Origin: Heliopora coerulea
Lineage: Eukaryota; Cnidaria; Anthozoa; Scleralcyonacea; Helioporidae
DNA: 64,000 nucleotides
Direction: 5' to 3'
Assembly (NCBI GenBank): GCA_030142905.1
Contig: JASJOG010000010.1
Coordinates: 3,214,001-3,278,000, forward strand
Every line of letters begins with the position of its first letter. Position 1 is the stretch's first letter. The notes beneath the pieces are model-generated. The model saw nothing but the letters and a program-made list of their open reading frames with translations. It searched no databases and was not told the origin of the DNA. Positions 11,140-22,240 of this stretch are shown in pieces. The translations under genes were made by a program, and so were the position numbers.

Positions 11140-11180
11140 ACATACATATATATATACATATATATATATATACATACAAT
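10881..11180 (-). mobile_element. Hammerhead-bearing retroelement fragment between two (TA)n arrays
   Basis: A unique block of about 175 bp (10926-11102) is bounded by (TA)n on both sides (10887-10923 and 11103-11175). Read on the minus strand it runs from 'tgttgagcccatttcg' through 'agcactctatggatatataa' to the hammerhead motif. The same block, in plus orientation, occurs at 53278-53437, again followed by (TA)n. PLEs are known to carry hammerhead motifs in their terminal regions, so this is probably a PLE terminal fragment. No coding frame. Confidence 0.6.
10931..10973 (-). ncRNA. Minimal type-I hammerhead ribozyme
   Basis: All conserved parts are present on the minus strand: stem I CTGCA (10973-10969), core CTGATGA (10968-10962), stem II GCT...AGC with a 7-nt loop (10961-10949), core GAAA (10948-10945), stem III A-C/G-T closing a GTAC loop (10945-10938), cleavage triplet GTC (10939-10937), and the other stem I strand TGCAG (10936-10932), which pairs perfectly over 5 bp. 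Cleavage would fall between 10937 and 10936. The two-base-pair stem III matches the minimal hammerheads reported in Penelope-like elements. Confidence 0.75.
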
Positions 11181-11277
11181 ACAATCAGTTTCTATATTGA
11201 CTTTATGTAGAGTGCTCAATATCTTATAAGATAGAGCAGATAAATGAAATGAATAAGCTTAAAACTCTTGGTTGTTA

Positions 11278-12533
11278 CTCAGAGTTTCACGTCTCTTTGG
11301 ATGATCATCAGACAACTGTCCAGATCCTGATTTAGTCATTCTTTTATACAGTCTCCTACGTCATCAGGTAAAAATAGTCCGGTGATCTCATTGTCGTGCG
11401 TCAACGGGGCGTTTTAATTTTGTTTATGAGGAATTTATTCCTGTGTCGGCAGGTTGAGAATATTTCGGTTCGTTTATTCAGTAGGTTCTTTTTGTCGGCT
11501 TTTATAATAAACAAATTCTCTTCGAGACAAAGGTTGCATAGCTTTGCTCCACTCTCATATCCTTTTGGGCGTTTCAAAATAGACCAGTTTACTGTAAAGT
11601 CCTTTCCTTCGTCCTTTAATCCCCACACGTAATTTGATAAAACGGTCTTGTTCGAGCATTTATGGTCGCGGAATGATTTCGTATGGTTGTTGTAGCGATG
11701 TTTGAATGGGTGGGCTGTAATACCTATGTAGAATTTCTTTTCCGTGCTGTCAGCTTGCAAAATTTCGGCTTTGTAGATTATGTTTGAGATCATGCAGTTT
11801 CCAGGTAGTGGGCAGGATTCTTTTTTTCTGCAATTGCAATAGCTTTCGTTGTTGCTCATTTTGTCTCTATTTAGTATGCTACCGTTATGTTTGTTTACAA
11901 TGTTCTTCATGTTTCCTATGCAACTGTAGCTAACCTTCACTGTGTTCTTGTTGAAGTTTTTTGTAATTTGTTTGCTGCGGGAAAGTGTTTATCCATTAAG
12001 GCGAGAAATTTACGTCCCACGTTGGTTTTTACACTTCGGCTATATGGTGGGTTGAACCATATTATATTTCTTGATCTTTTTCGTCGTTGGGATGTTCTTA
12101 ATTTGGGATCTTCGTCGGGGAGGTATTCAATGTTGGTGTTAAAGCCGCTGTTCTTAAGTGCGTCGTTGTACGTAGGTGCAGCGTTAGTGAAGGTGGCGTG
12201 GTCGGATGATAATTTCGAGACTCTTCGGCTTACGCATTTCGGAATCTGTTTGATAATGGCTGGCGGTTGGACTGTTTGTTGCTGTATAGCGTGTCATCGT
12301 TTGGTTTCTTGTAGGGTTGGAATTTGCCATTTTGTAGGTTCAGGGTGATGTCAAGGAAGTTAACAATTTTTTGGTTGGCTGTGGCTGTAATTTTGAGCTC
12401 AAACTCGCCGAAGACTTTGATTAAATCTTTCCTAGCTTTCTCTGCTAGTCTGGTTGTAACGTTTTTCAGTAAAATCAGTCCGTCGTCTCTATAAAGTCCC
12501 GTGTTTGTCTTTCCGAATTTTTTTGATAAAAAA
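11278..12533 (-). pseudogene. Penelope-like element 1: reverse transcriptase end and GIY-YIG endonuclease
   Basis: Read on the minus strand from 12533, the reverse transcriptase end appears ([11 protein letters not shown]..., VNFLDITLNLQNG, PYKKPNDD), then a frameshift near 12260, then NIIWFNPPYSRSVKTNVG, DKHFP and KVSYSCIGNM. The last 179 codons (to the TGA at 11401) are open and hold CNCRKKESCPLPGNC, YIGITAHPFKHRYNNH (GIY-YIG core), YVWGLKD and a terminal CNLCLEE / CRHRNKF zinc-like module. PLEs make an RT plus a GIY-YIG nicking enzyme for target-primed insertion. The RT lacks its N-terminal half and is shifted, so this copy is dead. Its 3' end (11278-11400) ends with a CTGATGA...GAAAC motif. 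Confidence 0.85.
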
Positions 12534-12547
12534 TCTAAGACGAATCT

Positions 12548-12895
12548 AAGGACTTTACAGTAAACTGGTCTATTTTGAAACGCGCAAAAGGATATGAGAG
12601 TGGAGCAAAGCTATGCAACCTTTGTCTCGAAGAGAATTTGTTTATTATGAAAGCCGACAAAAAGAACCTACTGAATAAACGAACCGAAATATTCTCAACC
12701 TGCCGACACAGGAATAAATTCCTCATAAACAAAATTAAAACGCCCCGTTGACGCACGACAATGAGATTACCGGACTATTTTTACCTGATGACGTAGGAGA
12801 CTGTATAAAAGAATGACTAAATCAGGATCTGGACAGTTGTCTGATGATCATCCAAAGAGACGTGAAACTCTGAGTAGCAACCAAGAGTCTTAACC
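12548..12895 (+). pseudogene. Inverted partial copy of Penelope-like element 1
   Basis: In plus orientation this repeats the last 68 codons of the element at 11278-12533 (DFTVNWSILKRAKGYESGAK ... CRHRNKF, stop TGA 12749-12751) and its 3' tail including 'tgtctgatgatcatcc'. Differences are few (for example RAK for RPK, FIMKAD for FIIKAD), so the inversion is recent. Such head-to-head partial copies are a known trait of PLE insertions. Confidence 0.85.
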
Positions 12896-12924
12896 TTATT
12901 CATTTCATATATATATACATATAT

Positions 12925-13865
12925 ATACCGGGGATTAGCAAAAAAAAGTGGCCATCCTAAATAATTATGGTTAACGTAACATAATCATCACAAGATGAAC
13001 AGACGTGGTTAAGAATGATCGTTTTAGGATGCATGCGTCTAAGTAATTTCAAATATCATCTCAAATCTTAATTTTAATAACCGATTTTTGAAATTCCCAA
13101 ACGTTACGCGGTTTTTAATTATATTATAGTTTACAAATTCCTGGTACATCTCTGATGTCCTTCATTTTGACTCTAATGAGTTTGTTTGCACAATCGCCAA
13201 TAAAGTTTATTTACAAACTACTACAGGCAACAACAGTAACTCAAGTACATGCCTAGTGTATGTACCATTCGATACCTAGCTGGCACTCTCTTCAATTTGA
13301 TCACAGCTTTGCATAAACGAGGCATGCTTTCAATAAGCTGATGCAAGTATTCTTTGGTGATTGTTTGTAATCCATTTTTGATTACTGCAAAAAGTTCGTT
13401 TTTATTTTCCAACTTTTGATCTTTTGTTAATCAGTCCAACTCAGCCCATAAATTCTCAATGGGATTTAGGAGAACCCATCCCCATTCATCAATATTCCCA
13501 CTAATGTGCTCACGAGCAGATGATAATCGCGGTAAACGATTCTTCTCACTCCCAAATGGTTTCTCAGGTTTTTTCTCCATTTGAATTCTCTCTTTCAAGA
13601 GGTAATTTATGGTTTTGGCGGAAAATTTGACCGCTGTCTGAGCTTCTAGTTTATCAGCTAGTTAATGTTTGGTTGGGGTGCCTGATTTGGACGTTTTAAT
13701 AATTAAACGGTCACTTCGATCGGTAGTTTCCATCCAGAACCTGGATCATGACTGCAATCCCCACTCAATTTACCTTAATGCAAAGTTCTTTTTTTGTTTT
13801 TGTTTTTTTTTTCCCAGGACAGATCGATGTGAATTTTTTTTGAAACTGTACATGTGGTAACTCCA
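12925..13865 (-). pseudogene. Tc1-like transposase relic
   Basis: The minus strand reads NPIENLWAELD (about 13470-13435), a stop, then LTKDQKLENKNELFAVIKNG...TKEYLHQLIESMPRLCKAVIK, the C-terminal end of a Tc1-family DDE transposase. The region upstream to about 13860 is scrambled by frameshifts. A terminus-like CCGGGGATTAGC at 12927 with an A-run resembles a Tc1/mariner end. Not functional. Confidence 0.65.
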
Positions 13866-14344
13866 GCTTAAAGCAATCCAAGAATTTCATGATTCCTTCT
13901 AATTTTTATCTCAGATTTCTCGGTGCCGACTTTTTTAAGTCCCTTACTAGCCACATCACTTTCACATAAAACCTCAACGAAAATGTTCAAAATTGCACAT
14001 GTAACTGGTTTTTTGGCTAATAATGTTTTATACTTAAGTTATCAACTAAATATTGTAGGATGCGCAATATTTTGATAATTCTATGGACAAGTTCATATCA
14101 TACAATTTGTAAGAAATAGGAGAAAATGCACTATGTTTAGCAGAAGACGTTATCATAAAAAGTATTAAGAATTGACGTGTGTTCCATGCCAGCACTTAAA
14201 ATTAGTATGTCAAAAGCTTTTTAATCAGATCTCCAAGAAAGCTTTTAAAAAATATACGGTTTTCTTTCATTTCTGTTCTTCCAGTGACAGTTATATCAAA
14301 TTGACTATATTTTTGACGATGGCCTCCCCCTGTAACTATGGGAA

Positions 14345-15660
14345 GTTTTGACGGTGCCGAGGTGTGCGAATTGCTCGGCCTTTATATATTGGGAATCTTG
14401 GCACAGAAATTTAAAAATTCGTCAATTGGGCTCTACCGGGACGACGGCTTAGCTGCATTCTACAACATCAACAGCCAAACGTAAGACAGAATCCGAAAGG
14501 ACATTACGTCAATTTTTAAAGACCTTGGGTTGAACATTACAATACAAGCCAACTTGAAGGAAGTTAACTTCCTGGACGTAACATTTAATCTAACGACCAG
14601 AATGTTTGGACCATACAAGAAGCCAAACGACACCCCAACCTACATTAGCACCAGCTTCAACCACCCACCGAACATTATCATACAGCTCCCGAAGAATATT
14701 GGAAAACGCATAAGCGACATATAGCCAACAAGAATGTTTTCGACAACCCCGCACCCTATTACAACGAAGCACTGAAAGCCAACGGTCACAAAGAACCAAT
14801 TAAGTACGACGCCATACCCAACCCAGAACGCAACAAGAATACCAAAAGCAGAAAAAGAAACATTATTTGGTTCAACCTTCCTTACAGCACGAACGTACAA
14901 ACAAACGTCACCAAGAAATTTCTTCAGCTACTCGACAAACACTTTCCACCCGGCAGCAAGTTTCACAAGATCTTTAATAGAAATAACAGCAAGGTCAGCT
15001 ACAGTTGCATGCCCAACATGGCAAGCATCACACGTCGCACAACGAGAAAGTTCTGAACCCCCAACAAAAACGCGAGGAAAGGAAATGCAACTGCAGAGTT
15101 AAAGAGACCTGTCCCCTGGAAGGAAATTGCCTCACAGAAAGCCTGGTTTACCGTGCCAACGTGAACAATGGTTCCGACAACGACCGCACAAATTACATCG
15201 GACTTACGGAGAACACTTTCAAACACCGCCTCTACAAGCACAGAAACTCTTTCCGCTACGAAAACAAAATTAACTGTACCGAACTTCCTAAACAGGTCTG
15301 GGACTTGCGAAAAAGAGGGATCACTGATGAATCAATCAAATGATCAATTCTTGAGAAGGCTCCTGCTTACCAATACGGATCGAAAAGATGCGAGCTTTGT
15401 TTGGCTGAAAAGTACCACGTCATATCCCAAAAATATAAATTACTTAATAGGCGCAACGAACTGCTGTCGAATTGTCGACACACCAACAAATACCTATTAT
15501 GCAACTTTAAAGAAGCACCACCTAGTAATTAACACCTCTTGATCTCGCCGCCGGAACTGTATATAAGCTCAGCTGAATGTTGAGATAATTTAGTCGTCTG
15601 ATAATTGCCAAAGCATGAAACACGGTGTAACGACAAGCTGTAAACATATTAGATAAGCAA
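14345..15660 (+). pseudogene. Penelope-like element 2: RT end and GIY-YIG endonuclease
   Basis: The plus strand gives [63 protein letters not shown], then (other frames) RNIIWFNLPYS, DKHFPPG, KVSYSCMPNM, CNCRVKETCPLEGNC, YIGLTENTFKHRLYKH, CELCLAEKYHVI and NCRHTNKYLL, stop TAA 15530-15532. It carries at least one in-frame stop and several frameshifts (near 14720, 15005 and 15345). It is a different PLE lineage from element 1 (about half the residues differ). A decayed hammerhead core follows at 15598-15621, ending in a (TA)n tract near 15680. Confidence 0.82.
15598..15621 (+). ncRNA. Decayed hammerhead core at the tail of PLE 2
   Basis: CTGATAA (consensus CTGANGA with one change), stem II TGC/GCA (15606-15608 and 15613-15615), then GAAAC (15617-15621). 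It stands 66 bp past the GIY-YIG stop codon, where the PLE terminal region would be. The changed core base and missing stem III imply it is inactive. Confidence 0.4.
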
Positions 15661-15984
15661 AAATAAATTACTAATATTTATATATATATATATAATGTTT
15701 TGTTTTGAGTAATTAATGACAAGTTTTAAACGTGGCCGGGAATGTGCCTTGTCTTAAACTATAGGTATTTAACTCATCAGAATAAGTTATTGGTGAACGG
15801 TGATATTTACGCTAATATTTATTCAAAGATATGTATTTCTTTTACTTTTTAGCGATAAATGCACTCAAGATGTGTTCAAAAAATTTTGTTTACAAATGAC
15901 GAGTGGGCGACAAGCCGACGTTCAGTAAAATTGTTTTAAAAATTTAAAAAATATGTATATGAAAACAATTTTGTGAGGTATATG

Positions 15985-16385
15985 CTAAAACAATTATTCA
16001 CCTCAGTGTCGGTGAATAATTGGTCTTTATTTACCTTTATAAACAAACGTGAGCCCTACGCACGCTCTGATTGGACGAGCCTCTTTTCTTCTCAGAGTAC
16101 AGAGACTCGGCTGAGGTGATTTTCATTTTGTGTTAGAGTACAGAGACATGGATGACGTCACGAAAACTCGATAAAAGCTTTGTTATTATATAAAACAAAT
16201 AGAAACTAGCTTTCGTGTCTCTGTACTGTGGTAGAAACATGAATGACGCCATTTCTACTGGAAAAATACCAGAAAACACTCGACTGCGCCTTGTGTTTTC
16301 ACTAAGCATTTTTCCGGTTGAAATGACGTCGTTCACGTTACGTTTCTTTCGCAGCACAGAGACATTCAAGCAATTTTCTATTTGT
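15985..16385. repeat. Direct and inverted repeat block
   Basis: 'AATTATTCACC...GGTGAATAATT' forms a short hairpin at 15990-16021. 'gtacagagac' recurs at about 16094 and 16138, with 'gtctctgtac' inverted at 16219 and a degenerate 'cacagagac' near 16355, around 'gatgacgtcac' motifs. Likely MITE debris; no TSD found. Confidence 0.4.
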
Positions 16386-16400
16386 TAAATATATATATAT

Positions 16401-16774
16401 ATGTATAGGTTATATACCGTGACCGAGGTGTTTAAGCGATATATCAACCCGAGCGCGCAGCGCGAGGGTTGATACATCGCTTAAACGCCGAGGTCTAAGG
16501 TATATAACCGGCTTATATCATCATTTGGTGAAGTTGACTCAATAACCGTTTTGACTCTTTTAAGAGCGATGCAAAGAAAGTGTTGACATGTATAGGTTAT
16601 ATACCGTGACCGAGGTGTTTAAGCGATATATCAACCCGAGCGCGCAGCGCGAGGGTTGATACATCGCTTAAACGCCGAGGTCTAAGGTATATAACCGGCT
16701 TATATCATCATTTGGTGAAGTTGACTCAATAACCGTTTTGACTCTATTAAGAGCGATGCAAAGAAAGTGTTGAC
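16401..16774. repeat. Two tandem 187-bp units, each with a large hairpin
   Basis: 16401-16587 and 16588-16774 are nearly identical (one difference noticed, 'ctcttttaa' versus 'ctctattaa'). Each holds a palindrome: outer GGTTATATACC/GGTATATAACC, inner GTTTAAGCGAT/ATCGCTTAAAC and ATCAACCC/GGGTTGAT around a GC-rich tip (gagcgcgcagcgcga). It sits about 180 bp upstream of the recombinase relic at 16951. Confidence 0.85.
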
Positions 16775-16950
16775 ATTTCGTTTTATTGACTCGATGTGCA
16801 TATGTTGCTATAGCATGACTAACTATTCATGCAAATTACTTGAAATGGTATTGGATTGAGGACAAAAGAACTGTTATGCATCAATAGCTTTAACTAGCAT
16901 TTGCATTTGACTTGCTGCAAAACTTTTTCATGTTGTTTGTTCATGTTAGC

Positions 16951-17609
16951 ATGGAGGCTGAAAGTGACGAAGATTTATTTATTAAACAGAGTGCTTTTAG
17001 TAATAATAAGGTTTTGGAGAGTGATTTTGAGCTAGATTTAGATGGAGTGTAAGAGCTGGTTGACAGTGAATGCAGAAATAAGAGCGTGGTGAGAAAACTT
17101 GGTTTTCAGGAGCTGCCTAAAGATGCTTCGACTAAACGGTTTGGCGGGGCCATTGATGATTATGGGCTACAGAAGCACATGCCATCTCGTATTCCGAAAA
17201 ATGCTGTTCGTGAAACTGAGTGGGCTGTTCGTATTTGGCCTTCCTGGGCAACAGCAAGAAATGGTACAAGACGGACCACTCGTTGCGACCCACAACGGCA
17301 ACTCGTGGAACAGAAATGAGTGTACCTGACAAGTTGGTGATGGCAAGAACTGGTCATAGAAGTCTGGCATCTCTGCACTCCTACGAACATCCGAGTGAAA
17401 GATCGAAAGAAATTGTGTCAGACATAATCGCAGGAACTAGCAATAGCGCAGAAGATGATGTGAACAGTAGTTCAAGATTTAAAAGAAAGAGTTCAACAAT
17501 TGAGGAGATTGACAAGGGTGAAAATAAAGTTCGTGATATAGCAACGTCTCGCAAGCGAAGGTTGTCGTTTGAGTTTGCGAATTGCAAAGTCGTCATTAAC
17601 AACTCCTAA
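16951..17609 (+). pseudogene. Crypton-type tyrosine recombinase relic 1 (centre deleted)
   Basis: ATG at 16951 opens MEAESDEDLFIKQSAF..., with an in-frame TAA at 17050. The same frame then gives the N-terminal core-binding pattern IPKNAVRETEWAVRIW...WATARN. A second frame (to TAA 17607-17609) gives VPDKLVMARTGHRSLASLHSYEHPSE, which fits the C-terminal box of DUF3504/Crypton-type tyrosine recombinases: the H-x-x-R-like TGHRS and a following Tyr (SYEHP). The catalytic middle with the first Arg is missing, so about 150-200 residues were lost and the two ends joined. Such enzymes cut and rejoin DNA through a tyrosine. This copy is dead. Hairpin clusters lie on both sides. Confidence 0.65.
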
Positions 17610-17740
17610 TCAGATCTCAAACAATTGCGGATGTAAATTGAGTTCGTTTTTTGAGTAGTACCATTGAGTAAATTGTTTTCATGTTAAGTAAAATTCAAGG
17701 AAGTTAGAGCGTTTTTCAGTCTGTATTGTTGCGTAACAAT

Positions 17741-17851
17741 TTGGGGGTTGATATGTGTTAATCAACCCCGTTTAGAGGTTGATATGTATTAATCAACCTC
17801 ATTAATATATTTATGAGGTTGATTAATGCATATCAACCCCAAAGTTTGGTC
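17741..17851. repeat. Nested palindromes built from a GGTTGAT...ATCAACC unit
   Basis: The unit GGGTTGATATGTGTTAATCAACCC (shown here as GGGTTGATATG then TTAATCAACCC) occurs first at about 17742-17766. An AGGTTGATATG/TTAATCAACCTC version follows, and then the same unit inverted, mirrored about ATTAATATATTTAT. The sub-motif ATCAACCC also forms the inner arm of the hairpins at 16401-16774 on the other side of the recombinase relic. Confidence 0.75.
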
Positions 17852-17984
17852 GGTTCTTTCAGCCCCGCTCTCCCCAGTAAATATTCAAAAGCCGCCCCCT
17901 GCTTTTCCTACAGTAACCTGGTGCTTGCAGGTGTATTCGCTTGATATCAACTTCCAGAGAACAATAGAAACTGAACCAATGATG

Positions 17985-18027
<43 letters not shown>

Positions 18028-18135
18028 AACGTATGATACGCACTGCAAAATTTTGCTGCACTGTTCTCCACGCGTATAAAAGGACTCGACGTACGACGTC
18101 GAGATTAGTACCCTCACACCGTTCTTAGCGCGAGG
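17985..18135. repeat. (TA)n plus shared 'gtcgagattagtaccctc' module, copy 1
   Basis: (TA)n at 17993-18025 is followed within 100 bp by CACGCG...GACTCGACGTACGACGTC and 'gagattagtaccctc', then a GC-rich tail. The same order occurs at 40025-40165. Family unknown, possibly a retroelement terminus. Confidence 0.5.
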
Positions 18136-18329
18136 GGGAAATTTTGAATAATTAAATGTGTTTGAACACTGGCACTGCTTTTGTTTAAAGTTAATTAAAT
18201 AAAATTACGATAAATATACGTTTACCTGGTGGAAACTAGAAGCAAAGTGAACAAGTTACCAGGTAAAGTAAACAGCAACATCCTACGTCGAAAAGCCTAC
18301 TAAAATTGGCAAAGAAAACCAAGCACAAA

Positions 18330-18480
18330 GCCAAATATAAATTCCTTATTAACCTCGTTTGCTCGTTCCGTACTGGAAAGTATTCACCTTTGGTTTTTTA
18401 GCCCATACCTAGCTTCTCCGTCGCTCAATATATAGGAACCCTCAGGCAAGTACTTTTCCGTACGGACCTCGCTCTTGGTC
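18330..18480. mobile_element. Dispersed MITE family, copy 2
   Basis: 'ttccttattaacctcg', 'gttccgtactggaaagta' and the inverted counterpart 'agtacttttccgtacgg' define the unit. It is diverged from the copy at 26955-27445. Confidence 0.5.
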
Positions 18481-20085
18481 AAGAAACATTTAATATTTAT
18501 ACAAACACAGTACATAATTATATGAATATATGAGCGAAATTTATTTAAACTTTCCCCGTTAATGCTTGTCATGGAACTAAATATCACCTATTTTTTTACT
18601 ATATTTGGAACATAAACATTGACAGAAATATTGATGACTAGCAAAAATATAATAATGATAATAAAAAGGGCAACGAAAGTTGTGAAAAAAGAAATTTTTT
18701 TTATTTTTTATTGGACTAATGCGTCACTGTCGCAAACAGATTATGATTTAATAATGTGTAATTTCATGACCTGCAGCAGTATCCAAAGTTTCAAGTGGCT
18801 TTATGTATATAAATATACGTAATATATTATTCTGGCATATTTTAGTGTCAATTTTTGATATAATGAAAGGTTACCTCATTTTTAAATCAAATGTACCTGG
18901 TCACAAGAACAAAGTGAGGTTTGAAATAGCTCTGAATGGCATTTCGCCATTTCTTGTCATTTTGACTATTCGTTCAAATCTGAAAAACTTATTTTTTGTT
19001 TCCTTCCTGCCTTAATGCATTCACGTGAACATTATCACTGTCCAACTCATCGCCGATTCCAGAATTGAGAGATTTTCTTAAAGAATATTTCCAGGAATTA
19101 TAAAATTTTTTCCTAGATTCAGCGAGCTAGTACTACTGTAATTAAACCGCAAAAACATGAAAATTTATTCGAGATCATATAGTACAAGAATCTGTTCAAC
19201 AGCTTTCTCTTTGCAGAACACACTTTACAAAGTGTGTTTCACAAAGATATCCAGTCTGCTTTACAAAGATATCCAGTCGTGCAACAGCGAGGTGGGAAAG
19301 TTTAATAACCTCTAAGGGCATAGACCAAAAGAATATAGTTAGAGGGCCCGAAACATTTTTTAACGACTTTTGTCAATACAATGTTACAACAATGAAGGTT
19401 TGATTTTACGTCAAGAAAGTTACAAATTATATTCGGGCTACTAACGTCAACTGGTCGATGTCTGACCTTCATTCCAACTGTTAACGAGGATTAGCGATAT
19501 GTGCACTTTTCTCGATGTCTTTAATTAATCCCTTACTGTTGACCCGTTGAATAGCGTGTACGAGATAAGACAAAGCTACTTTTCGTTTCTAGGATCTCAG
19601 CTGAAATCCTTAACTAGAAACGCTGTAGACATTGGTTTGTTTGTTCAGTTGGCTAAACCACTGATACACATGCATTATGCTAGTATGATATATCAAGTAC
19701 TTTTTTAACGACTTATTATTGCGAGAAATACTAAAAAGTCCAATCGCAGAAAAGTGTTCAATGTAGTAAGGAAACACGTCGTCAAATATTCTCTGAAACA
19801 AACTTTTCTGACTACCTTGAAGATCATCTCAACATTACGTATGTCAAAGCAAACGAACGTAAATCGGTGGTTCAATGTGACTATAGTCTGTACGACAACA
19901 TATGGGAAGGGAAGGGAAGGGAAGAGTGTTTTAATATAATTATAAAAATGCTTTGCTTTGTCTCGTTTAAGTAATGTCGAGATACTTCATTTGGGACATG
20001 ATTTTTTGGGATCAGAGCATTTTTTATGTAATAAAATGTCTTAGTAACATGCATGCTAATATTCTGGCCCTGTCGTTATGATTTT
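18481..20085. other. Intron DNA, nothing recognised
   Basis: Short frames only. A (GGGAA)4-like purine run lies at about 19900-19925. No repeat family or gene recognised. Confidence 0.4.
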
Positions 20086-20089
20086 GTTT

Positions 20090-22240
20090 TGGAATTGCGG
20101 AATAACTACTAGGTCATCTGCATATAGCAATTCTCATTAATCTTCTCCTTTCACATACTCACTAACCGCATCTATAATCACAACGAACAAAAATGAACTA
20201 AGAGTGAGCCACTGATGCAGGCCTACCCCAATTTCAAATTCTTCCGAATCTCCGTACACTGCACTAATACGGTTCGTCAACCTCTATATTTTTTTGATAA
20301 TATGAATTAATCTTTCTAGAACACTACTAGTTCCCTTGGAACAAATCCATCAAACACCTTCCAATTTCCTTCTAGAGCCTTCTTTCGTAGTTGTCGTACA
20401 ATTGTAGATTAGATCTACTATCCCTTGTCAGCGCAAAAATCCAAAGTGTCTGTTGTTAATATCAGCAAGATCTCTCAAGGTCTTTTGTCCACAATCCGTT
20501 CTAAAACCTTTAACATGTGTTCTGTCAGTCTAATTCCTATTAAATTTCTGCAAATTAGTATATCTCCTTTGCTTTTCTAGAGAGTAACAATCCTACTCTT
20601 CTGCCAGTCATCCGGCATTCTTCCTGCACTCCATAGGGTCAGCACTATCTCCATGCAAAATCCATATCTCTCTTCTAATGCTTTCACCAATTCCGCTGAC
20701 ACAACTGATTGTCGTGGTACCTTCCCATTCTTCATTTCCTTCAAAGCTGTTTTCATTGATATTTGGTCTTCCATTGTATTTGTTCTGTCGGTCCCTCTGT
20801 TCCATCTATCTCATTTAGCCTTTCTCTGTCATTCTCCACATTTAACAATTATTCAAAATATTCTTTCCATCCTGACTTGATTTCATTTTCATCCTATAAT
20901 ATATTCCCATTCATGTCCTTTGTTACTCCTACCTACCCACTGGCTTCCCACTTCTTCCGTCTAGCATTGGTTATCCGATATATTTACTTCCCGCCTTCTC
21001 TTGAATCTAGATCGGCATAAAATTCTCTGCCTGCTTTTTCTTTTGCCTCCATTACAGCTACTTTAAGTCCTCTGTTCACCAGCTGATGCCTTTGTCTTTG
21101 TCCCTATGTTGTTGTTCTTCTTCCAATCCTGAAACTTCTTTTTTTCTCTCTCTCTTCGCCAGATCCTATAAACCTTGATTCCACAGCGATGCATCTTCTC
21201 ATCCGATCTCTCTTCCCATAGTTCGTCCAACCACTTCTTCCAAAGCATTCCTCATCTGAGACCACTTATTGTTTATATGCACTTCCTGGTTCCAAAATTT
21301 GTCTCCTTTCCAACACTCTTTCTCAGTATTGCTGAAACTTTTCTTCTTTCAATTCCCATACTTCTAAGATTTCCTGCGTTCTGGTTTTATCTTCCTTTAT
21401 CTCAGCCATTCACAGTCAGCTACCAACGACCCGTGTTGTGTCACACAGTTTTTCCCGGAATTACGTTACAACTCAGTACTCGCATCTTCTCTGATGTTCT
21501 TACCATTATGTATACGTAGTCTGTTTGATTCACTGTTCTTCTACTTTTATATATCATCAATTGTTCATTACTCTTTGTAAACAATATGTTTACTACTACT
21601 GACTCCAAATATTGTGCCATTCCAAGTTCTTGCTGACCTTCATTTCACTCTCCATAACCATTTCCACCATGTTCGTCTTCGTATCCGTCGCTCCACTTCC
21701 CTACTCTTCCGTTCAAATCTGCTTCGAATATTACATTCTCCTGGTCGGGCATCTCTCTAATTTGTTCTTCCAATTCATTCCTATGCGACTCCTTCTGTTC
21801 CTCTGAACATCCTATTTGCGGTGTGAATCCTGAGATTACTTTAAGCACACTGGTTTTCAACATAACCTTCAAACGTATGAGTCTCTGATTTATTCGTTTC
21901 ACCTCTAATATTTTGTTCCTCCATTTTCCATTCAATATTATTTCAACATCATTTTTCCTTGTTCTATCTCCACTGTCAAGAAGTTTGTATTCTCCACCTA
22001 AATTCCTCGATCACTCTTTGCGTGGTACGAAAGCTCCTTGACCCCGGCATTTTTAATTTATTTCTTCACGACTCGTCTCTGTGGTATCAACATCTCTTCC
22101 AAGACCTGAGCCGTGCAAGCGCAGTAACCAACAATGTTTCTTTACAAAACTCGTCAATCATTTTTTATGAGCCCTACAACGCGTGTTTTCTCATTCCAAA
22201 TCTTCGCTTTGGTGAATTTGTCCTTCATTAGCGGTGGGTT
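20090..22240 (-). pseudogene. RTE-type LINE relic (endonuclease plus RT)
   Basis: On the minus strand, 21935-21645 codes an exonuclease-endonuclease-phosphatase-type segment (LKVISGFTPQIGC..., VIFEADLNGRVGKWSDGYEDEHGG). Around 20805-20577 comes the RT fingers motif (ALKEMKNGKVP...SAELVKAL, MPDDWQKSRIVTL), and near 20220-20130 the palm region (VGLHQWLTLSSFLFVVIIDAV). The order is that of RTE/BovB-like LINEs ('craniofacial development protein 2' family). Many frameshifts; no intact frame. Confidence 0.75.

Noticed and set aside
10148..11219. Open frames rich in Tyr/Ile/Cys runs
   Set aside because: They read (TA)n and (CATA)n microsatellites and parts of repeats.
11887..12348. A 153-codon plus-strand frame
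   Set aside because: It is antisense to the PLE reverse transcriptase relic.
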